A stretch of DNA of 41,568 bases from a virus, in the IMG/VR virus record IMGVR_UViG_3300031687_000034, positions 1-41,568 of that record, one strand, 5' to 3'. Shown piece by piece: positions 29,964 to 38,004 of the stretch (position 1 is the first letter of the stretch; the number at the start of each line of letters is the position of its first letter). The notes beneath the pieces were generated by a model that saw nothing but the letters and a program-made list of their open reading frames with translations, searched no databases and was not told the origin of the DNA. Position numbers and translations under genes: made by a program.

Positions 29964-30791
29964 CTACGTTGTTAAATACGGTTTTAGTGTTTCAACATAG
30001 GCTTGGTGTGCTTCTAACGGCAAGTGGTGGTCATATTGTGTGCCTGGACTATTTTCCCATCCGCCCCATAAGTCATCGCACACTGACAAATAATCTGCTA
30101 TGCCTTTCTGCTGTAGCATGGTATTGGGTATATCCCATTTAGTGCATACCTTAGCATAAGGATCCCTAGACACCATATCATATCCTTCTGCCCAGTCAAA
30201 TGTGTTGGGTGAGAATATAACTTTTTTGCCTTTTAATTGCAATTTTTGTAAGGCATAGGTTAATATCATTTGCTGTTTGTGTCTCTGTACATCAGCATCA
30301 TATATGTACAAAAAATGCTTTTTTAGTGCTTCAAAACTATTGTTAGTAAATGCTCTTTCGTATCGTTGTACTATGTTATTGTCTGCTAAAGTCTTATCTA
30401 TATCTTCATTAAAGATACTGCCGTAACTGTCTATCATTATCGTAGGAGCATATCCTTTGCCATAGCCGGGAGCATGTTCGTCCCTATACTTCTCTATCAG
30501 CACATGGTTAAAATCTACGTTATCCCAGCCTTTTTCAGGATCGTAACGTGGCGAGTCTTTAAGTTTGATTTCTTCTCTAGTAACTGTTGTAGCATTTATA
30601 ATAAACACGTCTGGATCGTAGTGTTTTAATGCATAGTCTACTTGTAGTGCAATGCCAAAGTTACTACAACCAGGTTTAGCTAAGTTGTAATATTCTGCAT
30701 TTATGTGTGAGGATATTAAAGAACCGAATTCGATTCCTTTATGCTGTGGATCTACTGAGGACCATGAGCAACCGCAAACGGCTAGCTTCAT
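29964..30791 (-). CDS. SGNH/GDSL hydrolase-like protein
   Basis: A 275-residue protein with the layout of SGNH hydrolases. Block I is LAVCGCSWS (nucleophile Ser9, with Cys in place of the usual Asp before it). Block II is NLAKPGCSNFGI with Gly/Asn. Block III is VFIINATT, and block V is YDHHLPLEAHQ with an Asp-His pair near the C-terminus. Such enzymes hydrolyse ester bonds, often acetyl groups on polysaccharides. The substrate is unknown, and it may lack activity. There is no signal peptide. The ATG directly follows the stop of the 67-residue gene (TAAATG), so it is in the portal operon. Confidence 0.7.
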   Translation of the reverse strand: MKLAVCGCSWSSVDPQHKGIEFGSLISSHINAEYYNLAKPGCSNFGIALQVDYALKHYDPDVFIINATTVTREEIKLKDSPRYDPEKGWDNVDFNHVLIEKYRDEHAPGYGKGYAPTIMIDSYGSIFNEDIDKTLADNNIVQRYERAFTNNSFEALKKHFLYIYDADVQRHKQQMILTYALQKLQLKGKKVIFSPNTFDWAEGYDMVSRDPYAKVCTKWDIPNTMLQQKGIADYLSVCDDLWGGWENSPGTQYDHHLPLEAHQAYVETLKPYLTT

Positions 30792-30995
30792 TTAAAATTC
30801 CGGAGTTGCTTCAGCGGCTTTGGCATACATAAGTGATGCAAATTCACGCTGTTCTAAATTCTCTGACTTTTTAATTTCTCTATATTTTCTTAACTTGTTC
30901 AGTGTTTTTAAAGTAAGTTTAGTTTTTCTAGTATCGTCAAGAGATCTGCCAACTGACCTGTCATTTTCTGGATTGTAAAATTCTGTTAATCTCAT
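30792..30995 (-). CDS. small conserved protein after portal, 67 aa
   Basis: A short, highly charged protein (MRLTEFYNPENDRSVGRSLD, then DTRKTKLTLKTLNKLRKYRE). It matches my recollection of the small unnamed protein encoded next to the portal gene in cyanophage-type genomes; its function is unknown. It shares a base with the portal stop (TAATG) and is immediately followed by the SGNH gene, so it is translated with both. It has a predicted helix-turn-helix-like basic middle but no evidence of DNA binding. Confidence 0.75.
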   Translation of the reverse strand: MRLTEFYNPENDRSVGRSLDDTRKTKLTLKTLNKLRKYREIKKSENLEQREFASLMYAKAAEATPEF

Positions 30996-32689
30996 TATAA
31001 GTTTCCATCTGGTATTTCTGAACCAGGTTCCATTCCGCTAACATCTGGACTCATTACATCATCCATTGGTGCTGGTATGTCTTCTACCGGTGCCATTATG
31101 TCTAACGGAGCACTTGGGCCAGGTCTAACGCCTACATTTCGTAAGCCTACATCTTCTGCGCCGTCTGTATTGTATTTATTCTCCATCTTCCAATAATGCT
31201 CGTTATCCTTCATCTCTTCTTGCGTTAAGCCTAAGTACTTCTTAAGTTTAAATTGCTGACTTAAATACGGTACTGCTTCTAAACTGCCGAATAGCTGTGC
31301 TCTTTGAAGGTTCATGTCCAAGTCTCTGTATGAACTGAAGTTTTGAGGTACTGTTAATTCTAATTTAAATGTACTTGAATCAAGCTCAATGCCTTTATAG
31401 TTTAAGAACATTTTAAATTCTCTATCTAATGTTCGTATAATTTGCTTTTGTAGTCTTTGACAAAACTTAGCAAATTGAAATTCTTGTATGTATGCAACGC
31501 CTACTTTACCGTCAGTTGTTGCCGCTGTTCCATCATCTGGGCCAGTAGGCAAATATGAACTTGGTACTCTCAATCCTCTTAGCAGTTTGTTGTTAAAGTA
31601 TTTTAAGTCGTCAATTTGACCTAAGTTCTCACCGCCAGGCAATGTATCAACTTTACTACCACGACCGTCTGCCGTTTGAGCAAAGAAGTAATCTTCTAAC
31701 ATACTCATTGGATTGTAAGCCGCATCTGCAACATTGTTGCCGTCTTTGTTTTTGTTAGGTACACGTTTTTGCTGTACTTCATACTTAACACGTTCTAAGT
31801 ACTGTTGTGCTTTATGAGGAGGCATATTACCAACGTCAATCATAAACACTCTTCTTTCAGGTGCTCTATGAACTCTGTAAATAATAATACTATCTTCTAA
31901 TAATTCTTTTTGTTTAAAAACTTTAAATACTGGCTCTAATACGCTAATGCCAAAGGGCCATGAATGATCCATGCCTTCTGTTAAACTAATATGTACTACA
32001 TGCTGTGCATCAACTGGACTACCTGTTGTAGCACCTTGGTCTCCGCCCATAGGCGAATAGTTACTAACACTAGTTCCAACATTGCCACCTGCCATCATGC
32101 CGCCACCTGCGCCATATGGTCTGGCATGTAATGCCGCGGCACTTGTTGCCGACATTTGTTCAAAGTTAACGTCTAAGTTTTTAATAAAGTAAGTTTCAAT
32201 CTTCTTACCTTCACTTTCGTTAACAACAACCTTTTCAATGTTTGCTGGGTCAACCCAAAATAGTTTATAAGTTTCTGGATCTCTAATAAAGAACTGGTCT
32301 CCGTATTTAAGAGTGTTCCTTACCATTTTAAAAGCTCGTCTTCTTAGCTCGTTGTTGTTACACCATTGATCAAGTGTTTTGCTAAGAATTTTCATTTCTG
32401 TTTCGCTAGGATCTTCTGTAAACTCGAATATGAATGGTAGTTTAGTGTACTCGTCATCTTGTGAGCAAAATTCTGCAATAATATCTAGTGCCGCATTGAT
32501 CTCCAAGTCGTTGTCCATTTGGTCATACTGAATATAACGCATAAGTCTGTTAGGACTGCCTGCATATACTTCAGGTAACCAACTGCTAAACCGAGCCGCA
32601 CCAAATTGTCCAGCTGACTGCCCATCAACGTTCGAAGGCATTCCTCCGTTTGATGATGTTGCATTAAAATATTTTCGCCAAGTTGCCAT
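30995..32689 (-). CDS. 20: gp20-like portal vertex protein
   Basis: Dodecameric head portal through which DNA is packed. Family-typical segments are NRLMRYIQYDQMDNDLEINA, ALDIIAEFCSQDDE, 'KYGDQFFIRDPETYKLFWVD', 'HVVHISLTEGMDHSWPFGIS', EDSIIIYRVHRAPERRVFMI and LPGGENLGQIDDLKYFNNKL followed by LRVPSSYL. The length of 564 is near that of T4 gp20 (524), with an extra Gly/Met-rich loop at about 195-225 and a Pro/Asp/Met-rich tail. It is first in its operon, with a late octamer 22 bases upstream and a TTGACA 17 bases further up. Confidence 0.96.
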   Translation of the reverse strand: MATWRKYFNATSSNGGMPSNVDGQSAGQFGAARFSSWLPEVYAGSPNRLMRYIQYDQMDNDLEINAALDIIAEFCSQDDEYTKLPFIFEFTEDPSETEMKILSKTLDQWCNNNELRRRAFKMVRNTLKYGDQFFIRDPETYKLFWVDPANIEKVVVNESEGKKIETYFIKNLDVNFEQMSATSAAALHARPYGAGGGMMAGGNVGTSVSNYSPMGGDQGATTGSPVDAQHVVHISLTEGMDHSWPFGISVLEPVFKVFKQKELLEDSIIIYRVHRAPERRVFMIDVGNMPPHKAQQYLERVKYEVQQKRVPNKNKDGNNVADAAYNPMSMLEDYFFAQTADGRGSKVDTLPGGENLGQIDDLKYFNNKLLRGLRVPSSYLPTGPDDGTAATTDGKVGVAYIQEFQFAKFCQRLQKQIIRTLDREFKMFLNYKGIELDSSTFKLELTVPQNFSSYRDLDMNLQRAQLFGSLEAVPYLSQQFKLKKYLGLTQEEMKDNEHYWKMENKYNTDGAEDVGLRNVGVRPGPSAPLDIMAPVEDIPAPMDDVMSPDVSGMEPGSEIPDGNL

Positions 32690-32710
32690 AAAAGTTCCTT
32701 TATATGCGTA

Positions 32711-32739
32711 TATTTATCACTTTAATGAAATAATGTCAA
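32711..32739 (-). promoter_or_regulatory. promoter region of the portal operon (late octamer plus TTGACA)
   Basis: The minus strand has GATAAATA at 32711-32718 and TTGACA at 32734-32739, with 17 bases between TTGACA and TAAATA. The octamer is the late-type motif. The -35-like box makes a hybrid promoter possible, though TAAATA is a poor sigma70 -10. The leader to the ATG at 32689 is short. Confidence 0.5.
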
Positions 32740-32751
32740 GTCTTTTTGAAA

Positions 32752-35700
32752 TTAGTCGTTTAGAACTTTAGTAGCTTTGATTTGAGCCTTTAATAGCTTG
32801 TTATTTTCGGTCTGTAATGATATTAGTTCGCCTATCCTATCTTCGTTAGGAGTTGGGGTTGTTGAGGTTGGTTTTGAATTGAAGTCGTCCATAGTAGTAT
32901 CTACTTTGGGCTTGGTATCTTTTTGCTTTTTAGTTTCTGGGAATTGTGCGTCTGTGTCAACATCTGTTCCAGTGTTGCCATTAAATCCAGTTAAGTCGCC
33001 ACCCTTTCTCTTCTCTAACTGTTCTCTTCTTCGTTTGGCTCTGCCAGCCGGTGACCTATCTATTGCCGTAGGTATCGGCACAGAGTCGAAGATGTCTTCA
33101 TCGTCGGCGCCTGTATCCTCACCAATTGGCAAAGCTTCTGGTCTTCCTATGCCCGTTGTTGTTGTCTCTGCAAAACTGCCAGTTCCGCCAGCCATCTGAT
33201 CTTTCTTACTTCTAATGTCCATCTTTGCAAACATCACATCGTTCTTAAGCCCTTGTTCGTCATCCATATAACTCATCGTATCAATGTCGGGGCCTTGTTT
33301 TAGAAGCTTTTCAGCCGTTTGTAGTCGTTCTGTTAACTCTTTTAACGATGTACTAGCAATATATAAGTCCTCATCGCTCATGATATCTGTGGTATCTGTT
33401 GGTGTTTTAGTTACACCTTTTTCTACTAATGGCGCACTAGTTTTTTGTAGTGCTTTCTGTCCTGCTTTACTAGTAGGAACGTTTGACATGTCTGTGTTTA
33501 CTTGCTTGGCTCCTGCTGAACTACTACCGCCTATTAATCCTAATGCCGCTATTTTTAATAAATCTGCGAAGTTTATATCGGCTATTTGCTGTGCTAGATA
33601 GGCTATGCCATCGCCCATTATGTAGAACCCTTGACCAATACCGGCACCGTCGAAATTACCTAATGCTTCATTAAGTTGTGCTGTACTTGTGGCAAACATT
33701 CCCATGTGTTTAGATTGGCTTTCTAAATTGTCGAATATAACAAATGGGTCGTCGCCCATTTTCTCAAACGAGTCTCCAACATGTTTCATATTAACAGCGA
33801 ACTTAGTTATGTTACTTCCAAATATCATTATGAATCTAGATTCTTCTGCTAACAGTAGGAACATGTCGCTCATTTCATTCATTCGTGCCATTGTGTTAAG
33901 TAATGTTACAGGTAGTTTTATTATTGCCTGTTGTAATAATACAAACCCTTTAGCTATAATTAATAACGGCTTTACACTAATGCCAGCAAGTCCGTCGATA
34001 AACTTTTTCATTTTTTCTATAGGACTGTCTGCTCCAAACAATGCTCCGATGCCGTCTTTGATACCGCTCATTAATGTACCGCCGCTCATAGCACTCATGC
34101 CGCCACCAAGTGACTTCATTGCGCCGCCAGCCATACTCAAGTTTTTCATATCCACACGGTTAAATGCATATAATGAATCTGCTAGTCTCTCCATAACAGG
34201 TCCTGCCATAGAGCCAATAAGCATAAATGGTAACATAGGGGCCATTAGCGTCATAGCGGCTCCTACTGCCAATAATCCGCCTGCTGTATTCATTAGTCCA
34301 CCACCGTCAACGTCTGCCAGTGCTGATAAGCTAGGGCCGAAGTTTTTAAGAGGCTCATTAATTAACTGCATAGCAAGACCTAATGGTATTAATGCAAGAC
34401 CCAATGCTCCAATGGCTATTGCGCCTGTTATAATAAATGGTGATATAAAACTAAGTCCTGCCGCCGCTATACCTAATACTACAAGTCCTGCCGCCAACAC
34501 GCCAATTGTTTTAAGACCAACATCTTTCATTAATTGGAGTCCTTTGCCTAATGGAAGAATTGATAATCCTAATAGTGCTATCGCCGCCGCTCCTGTGAGC
34601 ATCGATCCTGATGCTTTACCTAGCACCGTGGCTAGTGCCGCCAATCCGCCTAGTGCAATTGTGCCTTTTACAATTGAAGTCCACTCTACATCATTGAACT
34701 GTTTAAGTCCTACAGCCGCTAATCCAACTGATGCACCTAATAATGCAATTGCCGCCGCGCCTTTAAGTACTTTAGTGTCGCCAAATTTCTTAACGCCATC
34801 TGCTATTCTTTGTAGGAAGCCGCCTGTTTTGCCGCCTCCGGATAATGCTGATTCGGTCATACCAGTGGCTTTACTGCCTGCCGCTTCCAGTCCGCTTCCA
34901 ACTGCTGTGGCACCGCTACTTGATACTCTATTCTTTATCGTGTCTGCAAGTGCTCCACCAACTCCGGCTTGTACTTTTCCGGTAACTGCCTGCATTGCAA
35001 GGGCTTTCGCCGTCGACAATGCAATTATCACAGGAACTGCCGCGGCTAGCAACTTTAATAGGCCAGAAGTTATTGCTGAGCCTATGTCTCCTAACAGTGT
35101 CTGAATCACTCCAGCGAAGCCGTCTTTATCGAAAGCTGTTTTGATATATTGGGCAAAGTCTGCTAATTGATCTGCCGCTACTTTAATCCATTTAGCTAAA
35201 GTTGTCGCCATTTTGCCTACTCTGTCGCCCATACTCATTGCGGCTCCACTCATATCGTCTACGCCAAAGCCAAAGATGTCTAGTATTTCTTTGAAGCCGT
35301 CTGATATTGCTCCTGTTACTTCTGGATCTGAGAATAAACTGTAGAATGCATTCTGGGCTCCGCCTGATATCTGTGCCATTACTTTATTAAATTGGTTAGT
35401 ACCCTTTTGTACTAAGTCCATTTGAAAGCCTGTGCCTAATGATTTATTAATATCTTTCATTTTGCTTTCGGACTGTTCAAACTGTGCTATAGCGTTTGCC
35501 ATAGTTTTTGCTGATTCGTCGCCAATGTTAGCCATTGCTCTGATACGTTGTTTTTCACTGTGGCTAAGATTGCCTAGTGTCGACGTTAGACCTTCTACCA
35601 TTCCTTGTGCTTGGTCTTGGCTTAATGTGCCGTTTTGTACTGCTGTTATATATTCGTTCATCGGGCCTTGAAGATTAGGTAATGCTGTTACCATACCAAT

Positions 35701-36789
35701 AGCCGCTTGGCTCATTCCAATAGCACTTGTATTCGCCGCTTCCTGGAATGCTGTTGCAAGATCGGCTCCTGCTTTTCCGCCCATAGCCGCCATGCCAGAA
35801 GCAAATACTTCTATGCCGCCAATAACATCACTTCGTACTGCATCGTTAAATTGCAGAAGTGTTGCTGTTAATTGACCTTCGTCTAATAGCTGACTTACAA
35901 AGTTTTGTAATTCTGCTGTACTCACACCAATTGCTGTTGAGTATGCTTGTTGTAATCTTGTTGTTCTTGCTACTTGTTGGTTTAATCTTCCCTGGTCAAC
36001 ATTACCCAAGTTTAACATTGCTTGTCGTCTATCTAATGCTTGTCCAAAACGATCCATGCTGTCCTGGAAACTTAAACCAAGTTCCTCTGACGTGTCTGCC
36101 GCAAATTTCATTGTGTCAGTAAATCTACCAAAGCCCTGAGTTGCTATTACACTAGAAGAATTTGCCATTCTCTGTGCCGCACCTGCAAAACCGTCGCCCA
36201 ATGCACCCAGTTGTCCAATTGCTTGGGTAGTAGTTTTACCCATATCAGTGTAAGTACTGTTAAACCCAATACCAACTGAAGTAAGGTCGTTAATTGCACT
36301 GCCGGCGCCCATCATTGCTTTACTAATAAAGCCTGCGCCTGTTACTGCCGCGCCGCCAAGTAGCATACCTGCTTTAAATACGCCTCCGCCAACAAAGCCT
36401 ACTGCTCCGACAAGTTGTTCGCCTGTGTTTTCAAAGTCGTCTATAACTTTAGTAGCAAAGGATTTATATTCCTTTTTGTCTACTTTATTGCCGTCTCTGA
36501 TAGCATCTTCGTTACCTTTGATGCCCCTAATCATTTCTTGTAAGAACCCGCCGGCTTCTTTAGCCTCTTCCTGTCTAGCTTTGTCAGAACTTTTTTCGTC
36601 TTTTGCATTGTTAGTTATTGCTAAATGCATCTTCTTATTGTTCTCTACTAGTGCTTTAAGGTCTTTGTCTGACACACCGTTATTTTTTGCAATCTCTTGA
36701 AGTACTTTGGATACTTCTTCCATGGTGGATTCTGTTGCCCAATCTGGGAAACGAAAATTCTGTCCTTCTATGTTAAATTCAACTGCCAC
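32752..36789 (-). CDS. probable tail tape measure protein, 1345 aa
   Basis: The largest helical protein of the window. Residues 1-130 are a charged helical head. Residues about 130-175 are Gly/Ala-rich hydrophobic. A long helical region follows (about 180-560, with 'AAQRMANSSSVIATQGFGRF' and 'FQEAANTSAIGMSQAAIGMV'), then several hydrophobic Gly/Ala/Leu segments (about 570-890) of the kind that insert into host membranes on ejection. The C-terminal 350 residues are polar and Lys/Thr/Asp-rich. Size, composition and the divergent neighbouring gp26-like gene with frameshift signal fit a tape measure (T4 gp29 role, though T4 gp29 is only 590 residues). It has its own late octamer at 36871. Other membrane-active internal virion proteins cannot be excluded. 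Confidence 0.72.
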   Translation of the reverse strand: MAVEFNIEGQNFRFPDWATESTMEEVSKVLQEIAKNNGVSDKDLKALVENNKKMHLAITNNAKDEKSSDKARQEEAKEAGGFLQEMIRGIKGNEDAIRDGNKVDKKEYKSFATKVIDDFENTGEQLVGAVGFVGGGVFKAGMLLGGAAVTGAGFISKAMMGAGSAINDLTSVGIGFNSTYTDMGKTTTQAIGQLGALGDGFAGAAQRMANSSSVIATQGFGRFTDTMKFAADTSEELGLSFQDSMDRFGQALDRRQAMLNLGNVDQGRLNQQVARTTRLQQAYSTAIGVSTAELQNFVSQLLDEGQLTATLLQFNDAVRSDVIGGIEVFASGMAAMGGKAGADLATAFQEAANTSAIGMSQAAIGMVTALPNLQGPMNEYITAVQNGTLSQDQAQGMVEGLTSTLGNLSHSEKQRIRAMANIGDESAKTMANAIAQFEQSESKMKDINKSLGTGFQMDLVQKGTNQFNKVMAQISGGAQNAFYSLFSDPEVTGAISDGFKEILDIFGFGVDDMSGAAMSMGDRVGKMATTLAKWIKVAADQLADFAQYIKTAFDKDGFAGVIQTLLGDIGSAITSGLLKLLAAAVPVIIALSTAKALAMQAVTGKVQAGVGGALADTIKNRVSSSGATAVGSGLEAAGSKATGMTESALSGGGKTGGFLQRIADGVKKFGDTKVLKGAAAIALLGASVGLAAVGLKQFNDVEWTSIVKGTIALGGLAALATVLGKASGSMLTGAAAIALLGLSILPLGKGLQLMKDVGLKTIGVLAAGLVVLGIAAAGLSFISPFIITGAIAIGALGLALIPLGLAMQLINEPLKNFGPSLSALADVDGGGLMNTAGGLLAVGAAMTLMAPMLPFMLIGSMAGPVMERLADSLYAFNRVDMKNLSMAGGAMKSLGGGMSAMSGGTLMSGIKDGIGALFGADSPIEKMKKFIDGLAGISVKPLLIIAKGFVLLQQAIIKLPVTLLNTMARMNEMSDMFLLLAEESRFIMIFGSNITKFAVNMKHVGDSFEKMGDDPFVIFDNLESQSKHMGMFATSTAQLNEALGNFDGAGIGQGFYIMGDGIAYLAQQIADINFADLLKIAALGLIGGSSSAGAKQVNTDMSNVPTSKAGQKALQKTSAPLVEKGVTKTPTDTTDIMSDEDLYIASTSLKELTERLQTAEKLLKQGPDIDTMSYMDDEQGLKNDVMFAKMDIRSKKDQMAGGTGSFAETTTTGIGRPEALPIGEDTGADDEDIFDSVPIPTAIDRSPAGRAKRRREQLEKRKGGDLTGFNGNTGTDVDTDAQFPETKKQKDTKPKVDTTMDDFNSKPTSTTPTPNEDRIGELISLQTENNKLLKAQIKATKVLND

Positions 36790-36821
36790 TCAGTATTTCC
36801 TTTAAAACTAGTTTTAATGTA

Positions 36822-36829
36822 GATAAATA
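36822..36829 (+). promoter_or_regulatory. late-type octamer for the gp26-like gene
   Basis: The plus strand reads GATAAATA in the 112-base divergent gap, 73 bases before the ATG at 36902. AGGAGTTTT precedes that ATG as Shine-Dalgarno. Confidence 0.55.
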
Positions 36830-36870
36830 AGTACTAAGTTAATCATTAGATAAAAATTTAACTACAAACG

Positions 36871-36878
36871 TATTTATC
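36871..36878 (-). promoter_or_regulatory. late-type octamer for the tape measure gene
   Basis: The minus strand reads GATAAATA (context AAGATAAATACG), 82 bases before the ATG at 36789. The two octamers in this gap point toward each other's start, so the divergent transcripts would overlap by about 50 bases. Confidence 0.55.
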
Positions 36879-36901
36879 TTAAAGAATTAACAGGAGTTTT
36901 A

Positions 36902-37780
36902 ATGAGCAAAAATATGAACAAAACGCAGAATCCGTTAAGTGCCTACTTCAGAGCACCAAAGATATTCACAAAAATCCCTAGTGGTGGTAAATTTTATGAC
37001 GAAGGTATTGTCGTATTCAATGATGATAGTACCCAAGAATTAGCAATTTATCCAATGACTACTAAAGATGAGTTGTTATTAAAAAATCCAGATGCTTTAT
37101 TAAACGGTGAGGCAGTTGCTTCATTGATCCATTCATGTGTACCAGAAATTAAAAATGCAAGAGATTTATATAGTGCTGACGTAGATGCATTACTAATTGC
37201 AATTAGAGGTGCAAGTGGTGGTGATGATGTTGATGTTGCCGCTAAGTGTCCAAAGTGCGAAACTACTACTGACGTAACTGTAAGTGTTGCACAAAGTTTG
37301 CAGACAATGGAAGAACTAGACGATGTCTACGAAGTTACTCTTGCAAACGGACTTGTTATTTCAGGTATGCCATTTAGTTATAAGAACACTATTAAGGCAG
37401 GTGTTGCCAGTTTCCAAAGTACAAGAAGTATGCAAAGTATTTCTGCATTAGACGACGACATGGAAAGGCTAAAAGCATTTAATACTAGTTTTGTTAAACT
37501 AGCAGACTTAAACTTCGAGTTATTGATTGATGCTATTTATAGTGTTAGTTTTCAAGATGAGAAGGGCGAAGATGCTGTTATTAAAGACAAAAAAGTTATT
37601 AGAGAGTTTTTAGAGAATACTGATAACAACGTTGGAAAAGAAATTGAAGCATTTATCAATAGCATTAATGCTAAGGGTGTTAATAACGAGGTGCAAGTTG
37701 AATGTAGCAATGAAGAATGTGATAACACATTTAATTCTACTATTAACTTTGATCCTGTAAATTTTTTCACGGGTTCCTAG
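36902..37780 (+). CDS. 26: gp26-like baseplate hub / tail assembly protein (short frame)
   Basis: A 292-residue protein with the T4_baseplate (gp26) type N-terminus: PLSAYFRAPKIFTKIPSGGK then 'FYDEGI', MTTKDELLLKNPDALLNGEA and 'VPEIKNARDLYSADVDALLI'. A zinc-ribbon-like set of four Cys is visible: CPKC at 116-119 and CSNEEC at 268-273. The last residues NFFTGS run into a TAG at 37778-37780. In T4, gene 26 is followed by 51 and the tape-measure region. Here the frame ends on a slippery run, and a start-less extension follows, so this may be the short form of a tail assembly chaperone pair. It has a late octamer and a good Shine-Dalgarno. Confidence 0.82.
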   Translation: MSKNMNKTQNPLSAYFRAPKIFTKIPSGGKFYDEGIVVFNDDSTQELAIYPMTTKDELLLKNPDALLNGEAVASLIHSCVPEIKNARDLYSADVDALLIAIRGASGGDDVDVAAKCPKCETTTDVTVSVAQSLQTMEELDDVYEVTLANGLVISGMPFSYKNTIKAGVASFQSTRSMQSISALDDDMERLKAFNTSFVKLADLNFELLIDAIYSVSFQDEKGEDAVIKDKKVIREFLENTDNNVGKEIEAFINSINAKGVNNEVQVECSNEECDNTFNSTINFDPVNFFTGS

Positions 37781-38004
37781 GGTCAGCCGAGCCTGAAGAA
37801 ATTTCAGCCTACTTAGGTAAACTCGAGAAAGAAGGTCAAGCAATTTCTAAACAAGTAGCCGAGCTGGCTATTTTTAGTGAGGGTGCCGTTTCGTATACTG
37901 AGGGTTGGCACCTGAGTCCATCTGAGCGTGAAGAACTTATAAAGACCTTAAACCGCTACAACAAAATGAAGAGCGGTGACAAGAGTCAAGACTGGATGGA
38001 TTAA
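37759..38004 (+). CDS. -1 frameshift extension of the gp26-like protein (gp51/GT-type)
   Basis: The codons GTA AAT TTT TTC carry two overlapping canonical slippery heptamers, A AAT TTT (37759-37765) and T TTT TTC (37762-37768), 10-13 bases before the TAG. In the -1 frame the reading continues through FHGFLGSAEPEEISAYLGKL and ends DKSQDWMD at the TAA 38002-38004. That is 79 codons with no ATG, GTG or TTG in the first 67, so it cannot be a stand-alone gene. The fused product would be about 367 residues. A 6-base stem (GGGTTC 37771-37776 with GAGCCT 37789-37794) could stimulate slippage. The segment WHLSPSEREELIKTLNRYNK has the look of the C-terminal part of tail assembly chaperones. Confidence 0.8.
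   Translation, partial: KFFHGFLGSAEPEEISAYLGKLEKEGQAISKQVAELAIFSEGAVSYTEGWHLSPSEREELIKTLNRYNKMKSGDKSQDWMD

Noticed and set aside
33689-35104. 471-residue open frame on the plus strand
   Set aside because: It is antisense to the tape measure gene and has Pro/Ala/Ser-rich random composition. The minus-strand frame has a promoter, Shine-Dalgarno context and family-like features.
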